DNA of 64,000 bases from Paenibacillus sp. LHD-117 (GTDB lineage: Bacteria > Bacillota > Bacilli > Paenibacillales > Paenibacillaceae). Below are positions 35,417 through 45,300 of the stretch, in pieces. Under the pieces are notes generated by a model. The model was not told the DNA's origin. It did not search any database and worked only from the letters and a program-made list of their open reading frames with translations. The position numbers and the translations under genes were made by a program. How positions within the stretch are numbered: the stretch's first letter is position 1; the number at the start of each line of letters is the position of its first letter. The stretch is taken from assembly GCF_030929555.1 (NCBI RefSeq), contig NZ_JAVFVT010000001.1, positions 124,001 to 188,000 of the forward strand. The letters are read 5' to 3'.

Positions 35417-36818
35417 CGATGAGGAGCTGGTTATTAAAAGTTTGATCGCAAGCGTCGATTGGCAGGCGTTCGGATTCCAAGTGGCCGGCTACGCTTTGAG
35501 CGGATCGGAGGCGTTCGAGGCCATACGGAGAGAGGAGCCCCATCTTGTTTTTACCGATATCCGCATGCCGGGAATGAGCGGCTTGGAGCTGATCAAAGCG
35601 CTTAAGGATGTTTCTTCCCCCTCTTTGATCGTCGTGCTTAGCGGATACGCCGAATTCGCGCTTGCCCAGAAAGCGATCAATTACGGTGCATTCGGCTATT
35701 GCCTGAAGCCGTTCGACGAGATCGAAATTGCGGGATTTCTCAAAAAAGCGGCAAATCTCCTGAAGGATCGGAATCGGTCCGAAGATGCGGATATTCTGGA
35801 ATGTTTGGACACGGATTCCGAGGAGAACGAGCGGAAGCTGAAGGCGATCCTGTCAGGCGCGGGAATGGATCCGGATGACGAGCAAGGCTTAATGGCGGTC
35901 GTAGCCATTGGCAAGACCCGGCTGCAGCACGAAAGCTTGAAGCGGACCATTTCGATCCGGCTGGGCATGAGAAAGCATGCATACCTGATACGGGAGAATG
36001 CATCTTTACGCCATGAGCTTGAAGCTTACGCGACGGCCGGGAGCGAGATGAAGGGAGTCGGCGTCAGCGGGCCGATTCGGCGCTTGGCGGATATCCGTCA
36101 AGCCATTCAGGAAGGCGAACGGAGGGCGTATCGAACCTTCACGGCCGGATCGGATGCCGTCTCATCCTTGCGGACGGAGGTTTTGCCCGGCAGAGCTCAA
36201 TTGCTGAAGGCGGTGGACGAGGCCATCATGAAGCGGGACGCGGGCGAGCTCGGCGACTGCCTGGATGCCGCAAGCTTGTTGTTCGCCGCCGGCCGAATGG
36301 ATATACAGGATGCGTTAACGTTATTCAATCAAACGCTTCGGTTCCTGAATCGCGAGCAGGATGAGCTGTGGGAGGAATACGTGTATTCGTTCGACCAGCT
36401 GACGGATACTTATGGATCCGTGCAGGATATGCTTCATTATTTGAAGGACATGCTGGCGGAGAGCGGCAGGCCTGCCAAAGCAACCGGAACGGCTCAGGTT
36501 CGGAACCGGTCGTTCAAAGCGATTCTGGACTATGTGGAACGGCATTATCGCGACGAGCTTTCGATTTCGGCGTTATCGGAGCAGTTCAACGTCAACGCCA
36601 ATTATATTAGCCAATTATTCCGGAAGGAAACGGGAACGACCTTTACGCAATATGTAACGGAGCTTCGAGTGGCACATGCATGCCGTCTCCTTACGGAAAC
36701 GGATCTGCCCATTAACGAGATCGCGGAGAAGTCGGGCTACAGCGACTATTTTTATTTCACCCGCATATTCAAACGCGCCAAGGGAACGACGCCAAGCGGC
36801 TATCGGTATCGGCAATAA
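35394..36818 (+). CDS. yesN: YesN-type response regulator, AraC output domain
   Basis: A 474-residue regulator. ATG 35394 is chosen because GGAGGTGAT lies just upstream and the product then starts MYNVFLVDDEE, the normal receiver start; an ATG at 35379 would be too early. The receiver has the phosphorylated Asp in VFTDIRMPG (residue 55). A long helical linker follows, then the AraC helix-turn-helix (ISALSEQFNVNANYISQLFRKETG and INEIAEKSGYSDYFYFTRIF, ending TPSGYRYR). The box shared by the promoters at 26373, 36980 and 41095 is a plausible target. Ends at a strong terminator. Confidence 0.9.
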   Translation: MYNVFLVDDEELVIKSLIASVDWQAFGFQVAGYALSGSEAFEAIRREEPHLVFTDIRMPGMSGLELIKALKDVSSPSLIVVLSGYAEFALAQKAINYGAFGYCLKPFDEIEIAGFLKKAANLLKDRNRSEDADILECLDTDSEENERKLKAILSGAGMDPDDEQGLMAVVAIGKTRLQHESLKRTISIRLGMRKHAYLIRENASLRHELEAYATAGSEMKGVGVSGPIRRLADIRQAIQEGERRAYRTFTAGSDAVSSLRTEVLPGRAQLLKAVDEAIMKRDAGELGDCLDAASLLFAAGRMDIQDALTLFNQTLRFLNREQDELWEEYVYSFDQLTDTYGSVQDMLHYLKDMLAESGRPAKATGTAQVRNRSFKAILDYVERHYRDELSISALSEQFNVNANYISQLFRKETGTTFTQYVTELRVAHACRLLTETDLPINEIAEKSGYSDYFYFTRIFKRAKGTTPSGYRYRQ

Positions 36819-36821
36819 ATG

Positions 36822-36858
36822 AAACAAAAAATCCCGTCACGGACGGGATTTTTTGTTT
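36822..36858. terminator. strong bidirectional terminator
   Basis: A 17-bp perfect stem (36822-36838 with 36842-36858, core atcccgtc/gacgggat) with a 3-base loop and T-rich end follows the response regulator stop. Confidence 0.95.
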
Positions 36859-36979
36859 TCTCCTAAATATAGGAAAGCATATCATTTCGCCATACTTTCT
36901 CTATATTTCTCGGAATGAAACGCGCTGCGCCGCCGAAGGACGCGACAGCCGTTTCACCTTGAAACCGAGCAATTTTCAA

Positions 36980-37030
36980 ACATTTCTGCGCACGGTTTCG
37001 CCATTATCGCAAACCGGATGTTGCTAGAAT
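36980..37030 (+). promoter_or_regulatory. regulator box and extended -10 of the GH28-GH51 operon
   Basis: ACATTTCTGCGCACGG starts at 36980, CATTAT follows at 37002-37007, and the -10-like TAGAAT with a TG extension lies at 37025-37030. The spacing of 45 nt from box to -10 equals that at 26373. Confidence 0.55.
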
Positions 37031-37057
37031 GAAAGAAAAAAGGGAGGGGAATGGACA

Positions 37058-38491
37058 ATGAACAAGGTCGTGGCCTACGCCGCTCCGAAGGGAGCGGATT
37101 TGCTCGATCATTACGAGGTAAAGGTTCGAGTGCCTGAGGGAGAATGGCAGCACGTGCCTGTTTATAAAGTCAAGGTGGATATGCACGATGTACGGGAGGC
37201 GTCCATGGCCGCCTTCGATATGGAGGGAACGGTCGAGGCGGAAATTACGTTTCGGCGCGGGGCGCTGCAGGATGTCGCGATTCGCCCGCTGTCGCAATCA
37301 ACCGCATACGAAGTCGAAGCCGACACGATCCGTCTGACGCTGGACGGGCCAAGGAAGCTGGTCGTCGAGTGCAACGGCGACCGGTTCGGCAATCTTCATC
37401 TCTTTGCGAATCCGGTCGAAACGGACGCGCCTAACCCCGGCGATCCGAATGTCCGCGTCATTCGTCCGGGGATCCATCGTGTGCCGGATCTAATACGGGA
37501 TGAACCTTCGCGGGACGGCGAATCCGTTTGGTATTTTGCGCCGGGCATGCACTACATCGAGGAGACGGTGCTCCCCGTTCCTTCGGGCCAAACCGTCTAT
37601 ATCGCCGGCGGCGCCATCCTGGTCGGCTCGCTCGTATGTGATCATGCCCGGGACGTCGACATACGGGGGCGAGGGTTTATTTATCTGGCCGATTTCCACC
37701 GTTTCTCCGCCTTCCGCGGCGTTCGGATCATCTTCTCCGAGAATATCTCGGTCGAAGGGATTACGGTTATCGACCCGCCGCATTACAGCGTATTTATCGG
37801 CAAGTCGCGCGGCATCTCGATCCGGAATTTCAAGTCGTTCAGCACGCGCGGCTGGTCCGACGGCATCGATATTATGTCCAGCGAGCGGATCGACATCGAA
37901 GATATTTTCATGCGCAATTCGGATGACTGCATTGCCGTGTACGGCTCGCGCTGGGATTTCTACGGGGACACGAGAGAGGTTTCGGTGCGCAATGCCATTC
38001 TATGGGCGGACGTCGCACATCCGATCATGATTGGCGTACACGGGGATCATGGGCGCAATGGAGACGTCATCGAGGAGCTGCGCTTCGAAAACATCGATAT
38101 TCTGGAGCATCATGAGCCTCAGCCGAATTATTGGGGGGCGATGTCGATCAACGCGGGCGACCGGAATACGGTTCGGAACGTCGTCTTCGAGAACATCCGG
38201 GTCGAGGCGATCGAGCTGGGGCAGCTATTCGATATCCGAGTCGTCCATAACGCGGACTATAATCCCGTTCCCGGCAACCGAATCGAAAATATCGTATTCC
38301 GGGACGTTTGGTATGCTGGCGGAACGCCGCATCCGTCCCGCATATACGGCTTCGACGGGGAACGCGTCGTAGACGGAGTCATCATCGACAACCTGCGGAT
38401 CGGGGACGAGCGCGTTGAAGGAAGCGAGCATCCGTCGCTGGATGTAAATGAATATGTCCGGGGTATCCGCTTTGTTAACCATAAACAGTGA
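37058..38491 (+). CDS. GH28-like right-handed beta-helix glycosidase
   Basis: A 477-residue protein without signal peptide. An N-terminal beta-sandwich (about 1-130) leads into a parallel beta-helix with stacked strand repeats (NISVEGITVIDPPHYSVFIG, ISIRNFKSFS). The active-site style motifs WSDGIDIMSS and RNSDDCIAVYGSR give the acidic residues of pectin-type GH28 enzymes, and IGVHGDHG replaces the usual GHG. GH28 cleaves galacturonan or rhamnogalacturonan; GH49-like alternatives are possible. It lies 25 bases before a GH51 gene, so an operon removing arabinan side chains and backbone of pectin is possible. Start ATG follows AGGGAGGGG. Confidence 0.75.
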   Translation: MNKVVAYAAPKGADLLDHYEVKVRVPEGEWQHVPVYKVKVDMHDVREASMAAFDMEGTVEAEITFRRGALQDVAIRPLSQSTAYEVEADTIRLTLDGPRKLVVECNGDRFGNLHLFANPVETDAPNPGDPNVRVIRPGIHRVPDLIRDEPSRDGESVWYFAPGMHYIEETVLPVPSGQTVYIAGGAILVGSLVCDHARDVDIRGRGFIYLADFHRFSAFRGVRIIFSENISVEGITVIDPPHYSVFIGKSRGISIRNFKSFSTRGWSDGIDIMSSERIDIEDIFMRNSDDCIAVYGSRWDFYGDTREVSVRNAILWADVAHPIMIGVHGDHGRNGDVIEELRFENIDILEHHEPQPNYWGAMSINAGDRNTVRNVVFENIRVEAIELGQLFDIRVVHNADYNPVPGNRIENIVFRDVWYAGGTPHPSRIYGFDGERVVDGVIIDNLRIGDERVEGSEHPSLDVNEYVRGIRFVNHKQ

Positions 38492-38516
38492 CTATGGAAT
38501 GAGGAGAAGAGCGACA

Positions 38517-40907
38517 ATGAGCAAACCGGGTAAGATTACCGTATACACGAAAGAGCAAGGACCCGCTTTAGGCGATCTGTTCGGCATTTTTTTCGAGGAT
38601 ATTAATCATGCGGCCGACGGAGGGTTATACGCCGAAATGGTCCGAAACCGGTCATTCGAGTTCGATCCGATCGACCGGGACGATTACGACAGCTTATTGT
38701 CCTGGGAGCCAGTCGAGCTTGGCGGCGGGAAAGGCAGCATCATCGTCGAGCAGGCGAACCCGATTCATCCGCGCAACCCGAACTACGTCGCGATTGAAAT
38801 CATTGCACCCGGCGAAGGCGTCGGCATCAAAAACCTGGGCTTTAACTCGGGGCTTCCATATCGTCAAGGAGAAACGTACCGGTTCTCGATGTACGCCCGC
38901 CGGAGCGCCAGCTTCGACGAGGCGGTAGCCGTCAGGCTGGAAGGAATCGACGGAACGCTATACGGCGAAGCGAAGGTATTCGTCACGTCGGAGTGGGAGA
39001 AGTACGAGGTGGAGCTGGCTTCATCGGCTACAGACTTCAGCGGCAGGCTGAGCGTCGTGACGACAGGAACCGGCACGTTATATTTGGACATGATCTCTTT
39101 ATTCCCGGCCAAGACGTTTCGCGGCCGGTCGAACGGGCTCCGGGAGGATATCGCGGAATTGCTCGCCGAGCTGAAGCCGAAGTTTATGCGTTTCCCGGGC
39201 GGCTGCCTTATTCACGACGGTTCCTTGAACGCCGACGACCGGAATTCCATGTATCGATGGAAAAACACGATCGGACCGGTCGAGCAGAGGCCGCCCCGCC
39301 GGAACAACTGGCGCTATCATCAGACGCTGGGACTCGGCTACTTGGAATACTTCCAATTGTGCGAAGATATCAGCGCCAAGCCGATTCCGATTCTGCCGGC
39401 CGGCTATGATCCTCACCATCAGCGCATCGTTCCGATCGACGAGCTGGGACCTTGGATCGACGACGCGCTTGATCTGATCGAGTTCGCGAATGGCGACGTG
39501 TCGACGGAGTGGGGCGGCGTGCGCGCCCGGCTCGGGCATCCGGAGCCTTTCAACCTGGAGTACATCGGCATTGGCAACGAAGAGGTCGGGGAGCCTTTCT
39601 TCGAGCGGTATACGTATTTCCATCAAGCGATCAAATCGAAATATCCCGATATCCAAATTATCAATTCGAGCGGACCGTTCGCGGCCGGCGGCGAATACGA
39701 GCGGGGCTGGCGTTCCGCGCGGGAGAACGGCTCGGATTTCGTAGACGAGCATTATTACCAGTCTCCGGATTGGTTCCTGGCCCATTATCGCCGATATGCT
39801 TCGTTCAAAGCCGATGATCCGAAGGTGTTCCTGGGCGAATATGCTTCCTGGGGGAATAAATACTACAACGCGCTAGTAGAGGCAGCGTTTATGACCGGGC
39901 TCGAGAACAATGCCCACGCCGTAGGCCTGGCCTGCTACGCACCGCTTCTTTGCAACGTCGATTACGTGAACTGGAAGCCGGATATGATTTGGTACAACAA
40001 TCACCAAGCGTTCGGCATGGCCAACTATTACATCCAAAAGCTGTTCATGAATCATCAGGGCGACCGTCTGCTGCACCTCGCGACTGAGGGGTTCGAGGAG
40101 CCGGTCCAGCCGCCGGACAATCCTGAGATCATCGGAGGAAAGCTTCTCCTGGGAGCGAATCTGAACGAAGTTGTTTACCGCGATGTTCGATTGGTCAACC
40201 ATGAAACCGGGGAAGAGAAGGAGCTGGCGGACCAAATCGAGCTTAGCGAGAAGCAAGGAGATCCCCGTAAGGTTTCGGATCAGGGACCCCAAGTTGAAGT
40301 AGGCAAGACGGATTGGAGCAGCTACTCTCTCCGCTTGAAGGCGAAGAGGACTAGCGGAACAAGAGGCTTTAACCTCTACTTCGGCCATCGGAACGAAGCC
40401 GATTACTTGCTGTGGGATGCCGGCAGCTGGGCCAATCAGGATACGATGCTGATCGCCGCCAAGGACGGGCTTCGCTCTTGCTTGACGCAAAGCTTGTTCA
40501 CGATAGAAAACGGCGTTGAATACGATCTGGAACTGCGGGTTGAAGGTCGTACGATCCAGGCTTATATCGACGGCGAGCTGATTAACGAGACGGTGCATAT
40601 CCCGACTATAATTGAATCGCTGTATTGCTCCTCCAGCATCGAGGAGGGGACAGGCGATATCATCGTCAAAGCCGTTAACGTGCAGGACGTCGAGGTTGAG
40701 GCCCGGATTCAACTAGCCGATATGCGTTCGGAAAGGCTGCTGTTCGACGTGTACGAGATGGCGGGGCATGCTCTGGATGCCATGAACAGCTTCGAGGAGC
40801 CGGAGAAGATTGTGCCGAAGCACGAGAGCATGCTGGCGACCGGCAATCAGGTCAGCCATGTATTCCCGAAGCATTCGGTGACGGTGTTCCGCTTCAGAGG
40901 AAAATAA
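38517..40907 (+). CDS. GH51 alpha-L-arabinofuranosidase, long form
   Basis: A 796-residue cytoplasmic enzyme. ATG 38517 is chosen because GAGGAGAAG lies 7 bases upstream; an earlier in-frame ATG at 38448 falls inside the preceding gene. Domains: N-terminal strands with GDLFGIFFEDINHAADGG, a CBM4-like insert (about 60-210), the barrel with FMRFPGGCLI, acid/base Glu in IGIGNEEVGEP (residue 355) and nucleophile Glu in FLGEYASWG (residue 441), then a C-terminal sandwich with a 3-keto or LamG-like insert. It releases arabinose from oligomers. It follows the GH28-like gene by 25 bases and ends at a strong terminator. It is the closest match in the window to the truncated GH51 at the window start. 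Confidence 0.92.
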   Translation: MSKPGKITVYTKEQGPALGDLFGIFFEDINHAADGGLYAEMVRNRSFEFDPIDRDDYDSLLSWEPVELGGGKGSIIVEQANPIHPRNPNYVAIEIIAPGEGVGIKNLGFNSGLPYRQGETYRFSMYARRSASFDEAVAVRLEGIDGTLYGEAKVFVTSEWEKYEVELASSATDFSGRLSVVTTGTGTLYLDMISLFPAKTFRGRSNGLREDIAELLAELKPKFMRFPGGCLIHDGSLNADDRNSMYRWKNTIGPVEQRPPRRNNWRYHQTLGLGYLEYFQLCEDISAKPIPILPAGYDPHHQRIVPIDELGPWIDDALDLIEFANGDVSTEWGGVRARLGHPEPFNLEYIGIGNEEVGEPFFERYTYFHQAIKSKYPDIQIINSSGPFAAGGEYERGWRSARENGSDFVDEHYYQSPDWFLAHYRRYASFKADDPKVFLGEYASWGNKYYNALVEAAFMTGLENNAHAVGLACYAPLLCNVDYVNWKPDMIWYNNHQAFGMANYYIQKLFMNHQGDRLLHLATEGFEEPVQPPDNPEIIGGKLLLGANLNEVVYRDVRLVNHETGEEKELADQIELSEKQGDPRKVSDQGPQVEVGKTDWSSYSLRLKAKRTSGTRGFNLYFGHRNEADYLLWDAGSWANQDTMLIAAKDGLRSCLTQSLFTIENGVEYDLELRVEGRTIQAYIDGELINETVHIPTIIESLYCSSSIEEGTGDIIVKAVNVQDVEVEARIQLADMRSERLLFDVYEMAGHALDAMNSFEEPEKIVPKHESMLATGNQVSHVFPKHSVTVFRFRGK

Positions 40908-40962
40908 TCTTCTTTCAATGAATTCTTCGCCGCCTCCATTGCAAGGGGGCAGGATACGCTCC

Positions 40963-40990
40963 AAGACGGCCGCTTGGCCGTCTTTTTGTT
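40963..40990 (+). terminator. rho-independent terminator after GH51
   Basis: aagacggcc (40963-40971), loop gctt, ggccgtctt (40976-40984), then tttgtttt. Confidence 0.95.
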
Positions 40991-41094
40991 TTCATTTGTT
41001 GGCGGCATTGCGCTTCGGCCTCAGGGCGGCGCAGGTCGCACATCCTCGAAGTACTCCGATAGGAGTTTTTCTCATGCGAAACAACAAAAGTCAA

Positions 41095-41145
41095 ACATTT
41101 TCGAGCAAGGTTTTACCACTTTTATTGAGGTATTGGCTTTAGTAT
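41095..41145 (+). promoter_or_regulatory. regulator box and -10 of the cohesin-SLH operon
   Basis: ACATTTTCGAGCAAGG at 41095 matches the boxes at 26373 and 36980 in its first half, and TAGTAT at 41140-41145 is again 45 nt from the box start. The second half is less conserved. Confidence 0.5.
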
Positions 41146-41232
41146 AAAGGGGCTACCGGGCAGGGTATTCCGCAGATGACATCATGGGGGAAGTAGGATG
41201 GGCCGATGGGAGGTGTAATGAAATCCATGAAA

Positions 41233-41246
41233 TGAAAGCGCTTTAA
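41233..41246 (+). promoter_or_regulatory. cre box (CcpA)
   Basis: TGAAAGCGCTTTAA has a perfect palindromic core and one deviation from TGWAANCGNTNNCA. It lies between the predicted -10 and the start codon at 41288. Confidence 0.65.
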
Positions 41247-41287
41247 TGTAGTTAAGCTCATGCTTTGATAGGGGAGGGAAACAGGCT

Positions 41288-42286
41288 GTGAAGAGGGGAA
41301 AGGGAATAACGGCGTTATTACTGCTGCTGACTTTCTCGTTGATTATGCCGGTTGTGGTTCAAGCAGCGGCTTCGGCACCGACATTGGAGCTTCGGAGCAG
41401 CTATTCGAACGGTCAGGCGAAGGTCGTCATCTATGGCCGTCACCTGGACGATTTGTACGCCTACCATCTCTTTTTGTCGCATGATCCCGGCAAAGTACAG
41501 CTGAAGCAAGCCAAAACCGGTATTTCCGGCTTCAGCGTAACGCCGAAAACGGCGAAAGGAAAAACCGAATTCGCCTTTACGAAGGTAGGTCCGGTAAACG
41601 GCCTGAACGGAAGCACGGAACTCGCCGAGCTAACCTTCGAAATCGTGTCGCCCGGCATGTCGCATCTCGTCCTGGATTCGGCGGAGCTTGTGGATTCCAA
41701 GCTGGACAAACGAACGTTGAAGCCAGTTCTATCGCAGCTGCTCATCCATTTTGCCGATCTGACCGGACATTGGTCGGAGTTTACGGTATATAAGGCTGCG
41801 GCTTCGGGCTTCGTCAGCGGCTATTCGGACGGGACGTTCCAGCCGGAACGCAAGGTGACTAGAGCCGAGTTTACCGTCATGCTGGCGAAGGCGCTTGATC
41901 TTGCGCCAGGGCAGCGGACGGCGTTCGCCGACGACGCTGGTCTGCCCGAATGGGCGAGAGGCTACATTGCTGCGGCGGCGGATGAAGGCTGGATCAGCGG
42001 CTACGCCGATGGGACGTTCCAGCCGAATCGCCTTATGAGCCGCGAAGAAATGACGGTCGTCGCGATGAGGGCAGCTGAGCTTCCGGCAATAACCGAAGCC
42101 GGAACTGATTTTTCGGATGACGAGACGATAAGCGATTGGGCGAGAGGTTTTGTCGCGGCGGCGGTCAAGCAAGGCATCGTCGCGGGCAAGGACGACGGAA
42201 CGTTCCAGCCTGGGAGCGATTCGACCCGGGCCCAGGCCGTTACGGTCATTAGGCGATTATTCGAAAAGGTATCCATTCCAAATTGA
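41288..42286 (+). CDS. cohesin-SLH surface anchor protein
   Basis: A 332-residue secreted anchoring protein without any catalytic domain. Signal peptide (about 1-27), a cohesin-like beta-sandwich (about 30-155: LELRSSYSNGQAKVVIYG, YHLFLSHDPGKVQLKQA, LAELTFEIVSPG) and three SLH repeats to the end (FADLTGHWSE, SGYSDGTFQPERKVTRAEF and two more). This is the plan of the cell-surface anchors in cellulosomes, which hold dockerin-bearing enzymes on the S-layer. Start GTG follows GGGGAGGGA. The next gene begins 18 bases downstream and ends in a dockerin-like domain, so anchor and cargo are encoded together. The promoter carries a regulator box and a cre box. Confidence 0.85.
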   Translation: MKRGKGITALLLLLTFSLIMPVVVQAAASAPTLELRSSYSNGQAKVVIYGRHLDDLYAYHLFLSHDPGKVQLKQAKTGISGFSVTPKTAKGKTEFAFTKVGPVNGLNGSTELAELTFEIVSPGMSHLVLDSAELVDSKLDKRTLKPVLSQLLIHFADLTGHWSEFTVYKAAASGFVSGYSDGTFQPERKVTRAEFTVMLAKALDLAPGQRTAFADDAGLPEWARGYIAAAADEGWISGYADGTFQPNRLMSREEMTVVAMRAAELPAITEAGTDFSDDETISDWARGFVAAAVKQGIVAGKDDGTFQPGSDSTRAQAVTVIRRLFEKVSIPN

Positions 42287-42304
42287 TAGGGAGGACAAAG
42301 CCAA

Positions 42305-45300
42305 ATGCAATCTGAATGGACAAAAAAATTCGGAACGCTAAGAAAGAGCTGCATCCTGCTCTTGATCGCCGCGATGCTGCTGCCGGCGTTCGGACCTTCG
42401 TCCGGCGAGGCGGTTTATGCGGCGGAGGAACAAGAAGAGACCGGAATTATGGATCAAATCGTGTTTGGCAGCGCAACATCGGAAAGCGGCCATAACTTTA
42501 GAGGCGAATTCACGAGCACGATCGCCGGACTGTTAGGCGAGCCGGCCAGAATATCCAATCCGCGCGTCCCGGCATCCGGCGCCGGAGGAGACTTGACCTT
42601 CACGATGGAGGTCGATCCGTACCTTCGCAACTATTTTACAGTGAAATTCTCGGGAGAAGAGACGTCCACCGTCAGCATGGTCAATATTGGCGGCGAGCAG
42701 ATCGGCTATATCAGCTACGGCGATTACGAATCCATCGGCAAGGGATGGACGCTGCCGAACCGTTTCTTCTACCATACGATCATGCTGCCGCTGGAATCGA
42801 CGGCCGGGAAAGAAACGGTCGAAATTACGATCCGTTCGATTAACCCATACGGGAACATGACGGCCAGCACCAGAGGTTATTACAACGCTTATACGCACAC
42901 GCAGGCTTATATTGACGTGGAAGGGGAGCGGCAGGGCAATAAATTCAAGCCCCAACAGAACGCGGATACGATGCTGGCGCCCGATCTGTCTGCGGAGGAG
43001 AAGCAGGCGCGGGTTGACGGCTACATGCAGGAGCTGGTCAAACGGTTCAATTCGCTGTCGAGCAGCGTGGATGTCGGCGCGGGCAACAAGCTGTCGATCA
43101 TCCGGTATCAGGACGATCTGAAGTTTTACGCGTCGGCGCTGAAATACGACTGGTCTCCGGCGCAAACGGCGGAGCAGAAGAAAGCGGCGCTTCAGCGCAT
43201 ATTCAAAACGATCGACAATCATGTCAAAGATTATTACGGCAACACGAGACTGGTGCTGCGCGGCGGCCATCAAGGCGACTGGGGCGGCTACTACGGCGCG
43301 CTAGGCGAAGCCTTGTACATCGTCGAGAACCTGATCAAGGACGAGTCAATCTATGGGGAATCGGCGTTTAACGCTTTTCTCGATCAGCCGTTCGTCACCG
43401 GGACGGTCGAAAGTGAGAATGCCTTGGCCGGCGTGGACTGGACGGGCGGCGAGCTGACGAGGAGGGAAGCGTGGGAGCGGGCGCTGAAGGCGAACTTCGA
43501 CTTCGCCCGGGCGCGCCTGTCCTACATTTACAACCAAGTGTACTACACCTACGAAGGCGCGTGGGAAGCGCACGAAGGACTGCGTTTGATCGGTTCCGGC
43601 TTCTATGAAGGCAAGGAGCGAAGCCAGCGCATCTTGCTCGAAGCGCTCGGCATTGAGCCATTCCTGGGCGAAGAGGTGCTGGTCGGTCCGAACGGCGAGG
43701 AGCTGGATCTGTACCACTCGCTGTTCTATCACGACGGAAGCGCGGTGTTTACGGACGACTTTGCCCAAATCGTCGGCAAGGGGCTGGCGAAGAGCAAGCT
43801 GGATCCGGAAGGCCGGCTGGTTAGACGGCTTCCATACGGCGAGCATTATACCGGCCTGACGGAGGCGGGGCTGACGAGGGAGAACGGCTATGTCGCCAAC
43901 TACGGCGAAGCGGCCAACTACCTGCTGAGCTACTTCTACAAAACGCTGGATCACCCCGGCGACGAGGAAATGAACGACGACATCTTGAAAGCGGCGCTGA
44001 AGTCGATCCATGCCCGCGGCTTCGTCCGGACTTCGTCGCTGGACGAGAGCGGCCGAAGAGTGATGCGAGCGGAGCAGGTGACGGACGAAAGAAATCCGGC
44101 GCTGATCGGCTTCGCCGCTTACGGCGCGCGGATCGGCTCTGGCATGGGGCTGCAGTTCGCGTCGCTGGAGATGGAAATGGCGCAGAACGAACAGCGGTAC
44201 GGCGGCGAAGAATGGGCGGAATATTGGCAGTACGCCAGGGAAGCCGTCGGCTTCGTCCAGCAGCAGCTCGCCGATCGTCAGCTGCTGCAACTGAACGACT
44301 TCGGCACCAAAGGCACGATGAGCACCCCGGATTACCGGTTGGCGGAGACTTACCGGTACGTGACGGAAGAGCGGGCCGATTACGACCGCTTCGGAGGCAG
44401 CGCGATGGCGGGCGTCGTCCTGCCGCAGACGGACTTCGACTACTATAAGCCGGAAGAGCTGTCGGCTCTCGGAGTCGATCCCAGCGAATACGAGCAGTTC
44501 GCATGGGCGGATATCGACAACATGTACGTGTCGGTGAAGGACGGCGATCTACGAATGCTCGGTTCGCTCTTCTACCGCAATCGCGGCATGGCCGCAAACG
44601 GGCGGCTGCACGTGATCACGGACGAATACGACCATATCGTGCAGATCGCGACGAACAACCGGTTTCGTTATGAAGATTATTATTTGCGGGAAGGCACGAT
44701 TAATTGGGATTTCCAATCCGACCGCGAGGACGTCTGGAGCGGGGCGCCGCAGGCGCTGGCGGGAGAGGCGCTGCCGTCTTCCTATCAGCCGGGCGTCGGA
44801 ACGGTAACCCGCGACAATTTCGAAACGGATCATCCGTACGCCGGCTATCCGGAGCTGCAAACGTCGCGATACGGTTCGTATTATATCGTCTTCAATACGA
44901 CCCGCGCCGAATACGGCAACGAAATGACGTTCGACGTGGAGCTGCCGGCCGATTATTCGGGTAGCACCGTGCTGGACTTGATTACGGGCGCATCCGTACC
45001 GGTCGTACACGGAAAGGTGACGGTCGCTCCGAAATCCGCGATGGTGCTGAAGCTGGCCACTGACATCGAGCTAGCGCCGAAGCCGTTTCACGTCGACTTC
45101 GTCCATGCGCTGGCGGGCAACGATTACGTCGGGTTGTCCTGGAAAACGACCTCCGGCGGCGAGTCCTACACGATCAAACGTTCCGAGTCGGAAGAAGGTC
45201 CGTACGAGACGATTGTGGAAGGCGTCACGGGCAACTTCTACAAGGACACGGAAGCAAGGAACGGCAGGGCGTATTACTTCAAGGTTTCCGCTGTGAATGC

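Larger units (their letters stand above)
40908..41287. other. 380-base intergenic region with promoter elements
   Basis: Contains the GH51 terminator (40963-40990), a regulator box with -10 (41095-41145) and a cre box (41233-41246). No gene is supported. Confidence 0.6.

Noticed and set aside
38448-38516. Earlier in-frame ATG for the long GH51
   Set aside because: It lies inside the preceding GH28-like gene without ribosome site; ATG 38517 has a good one.
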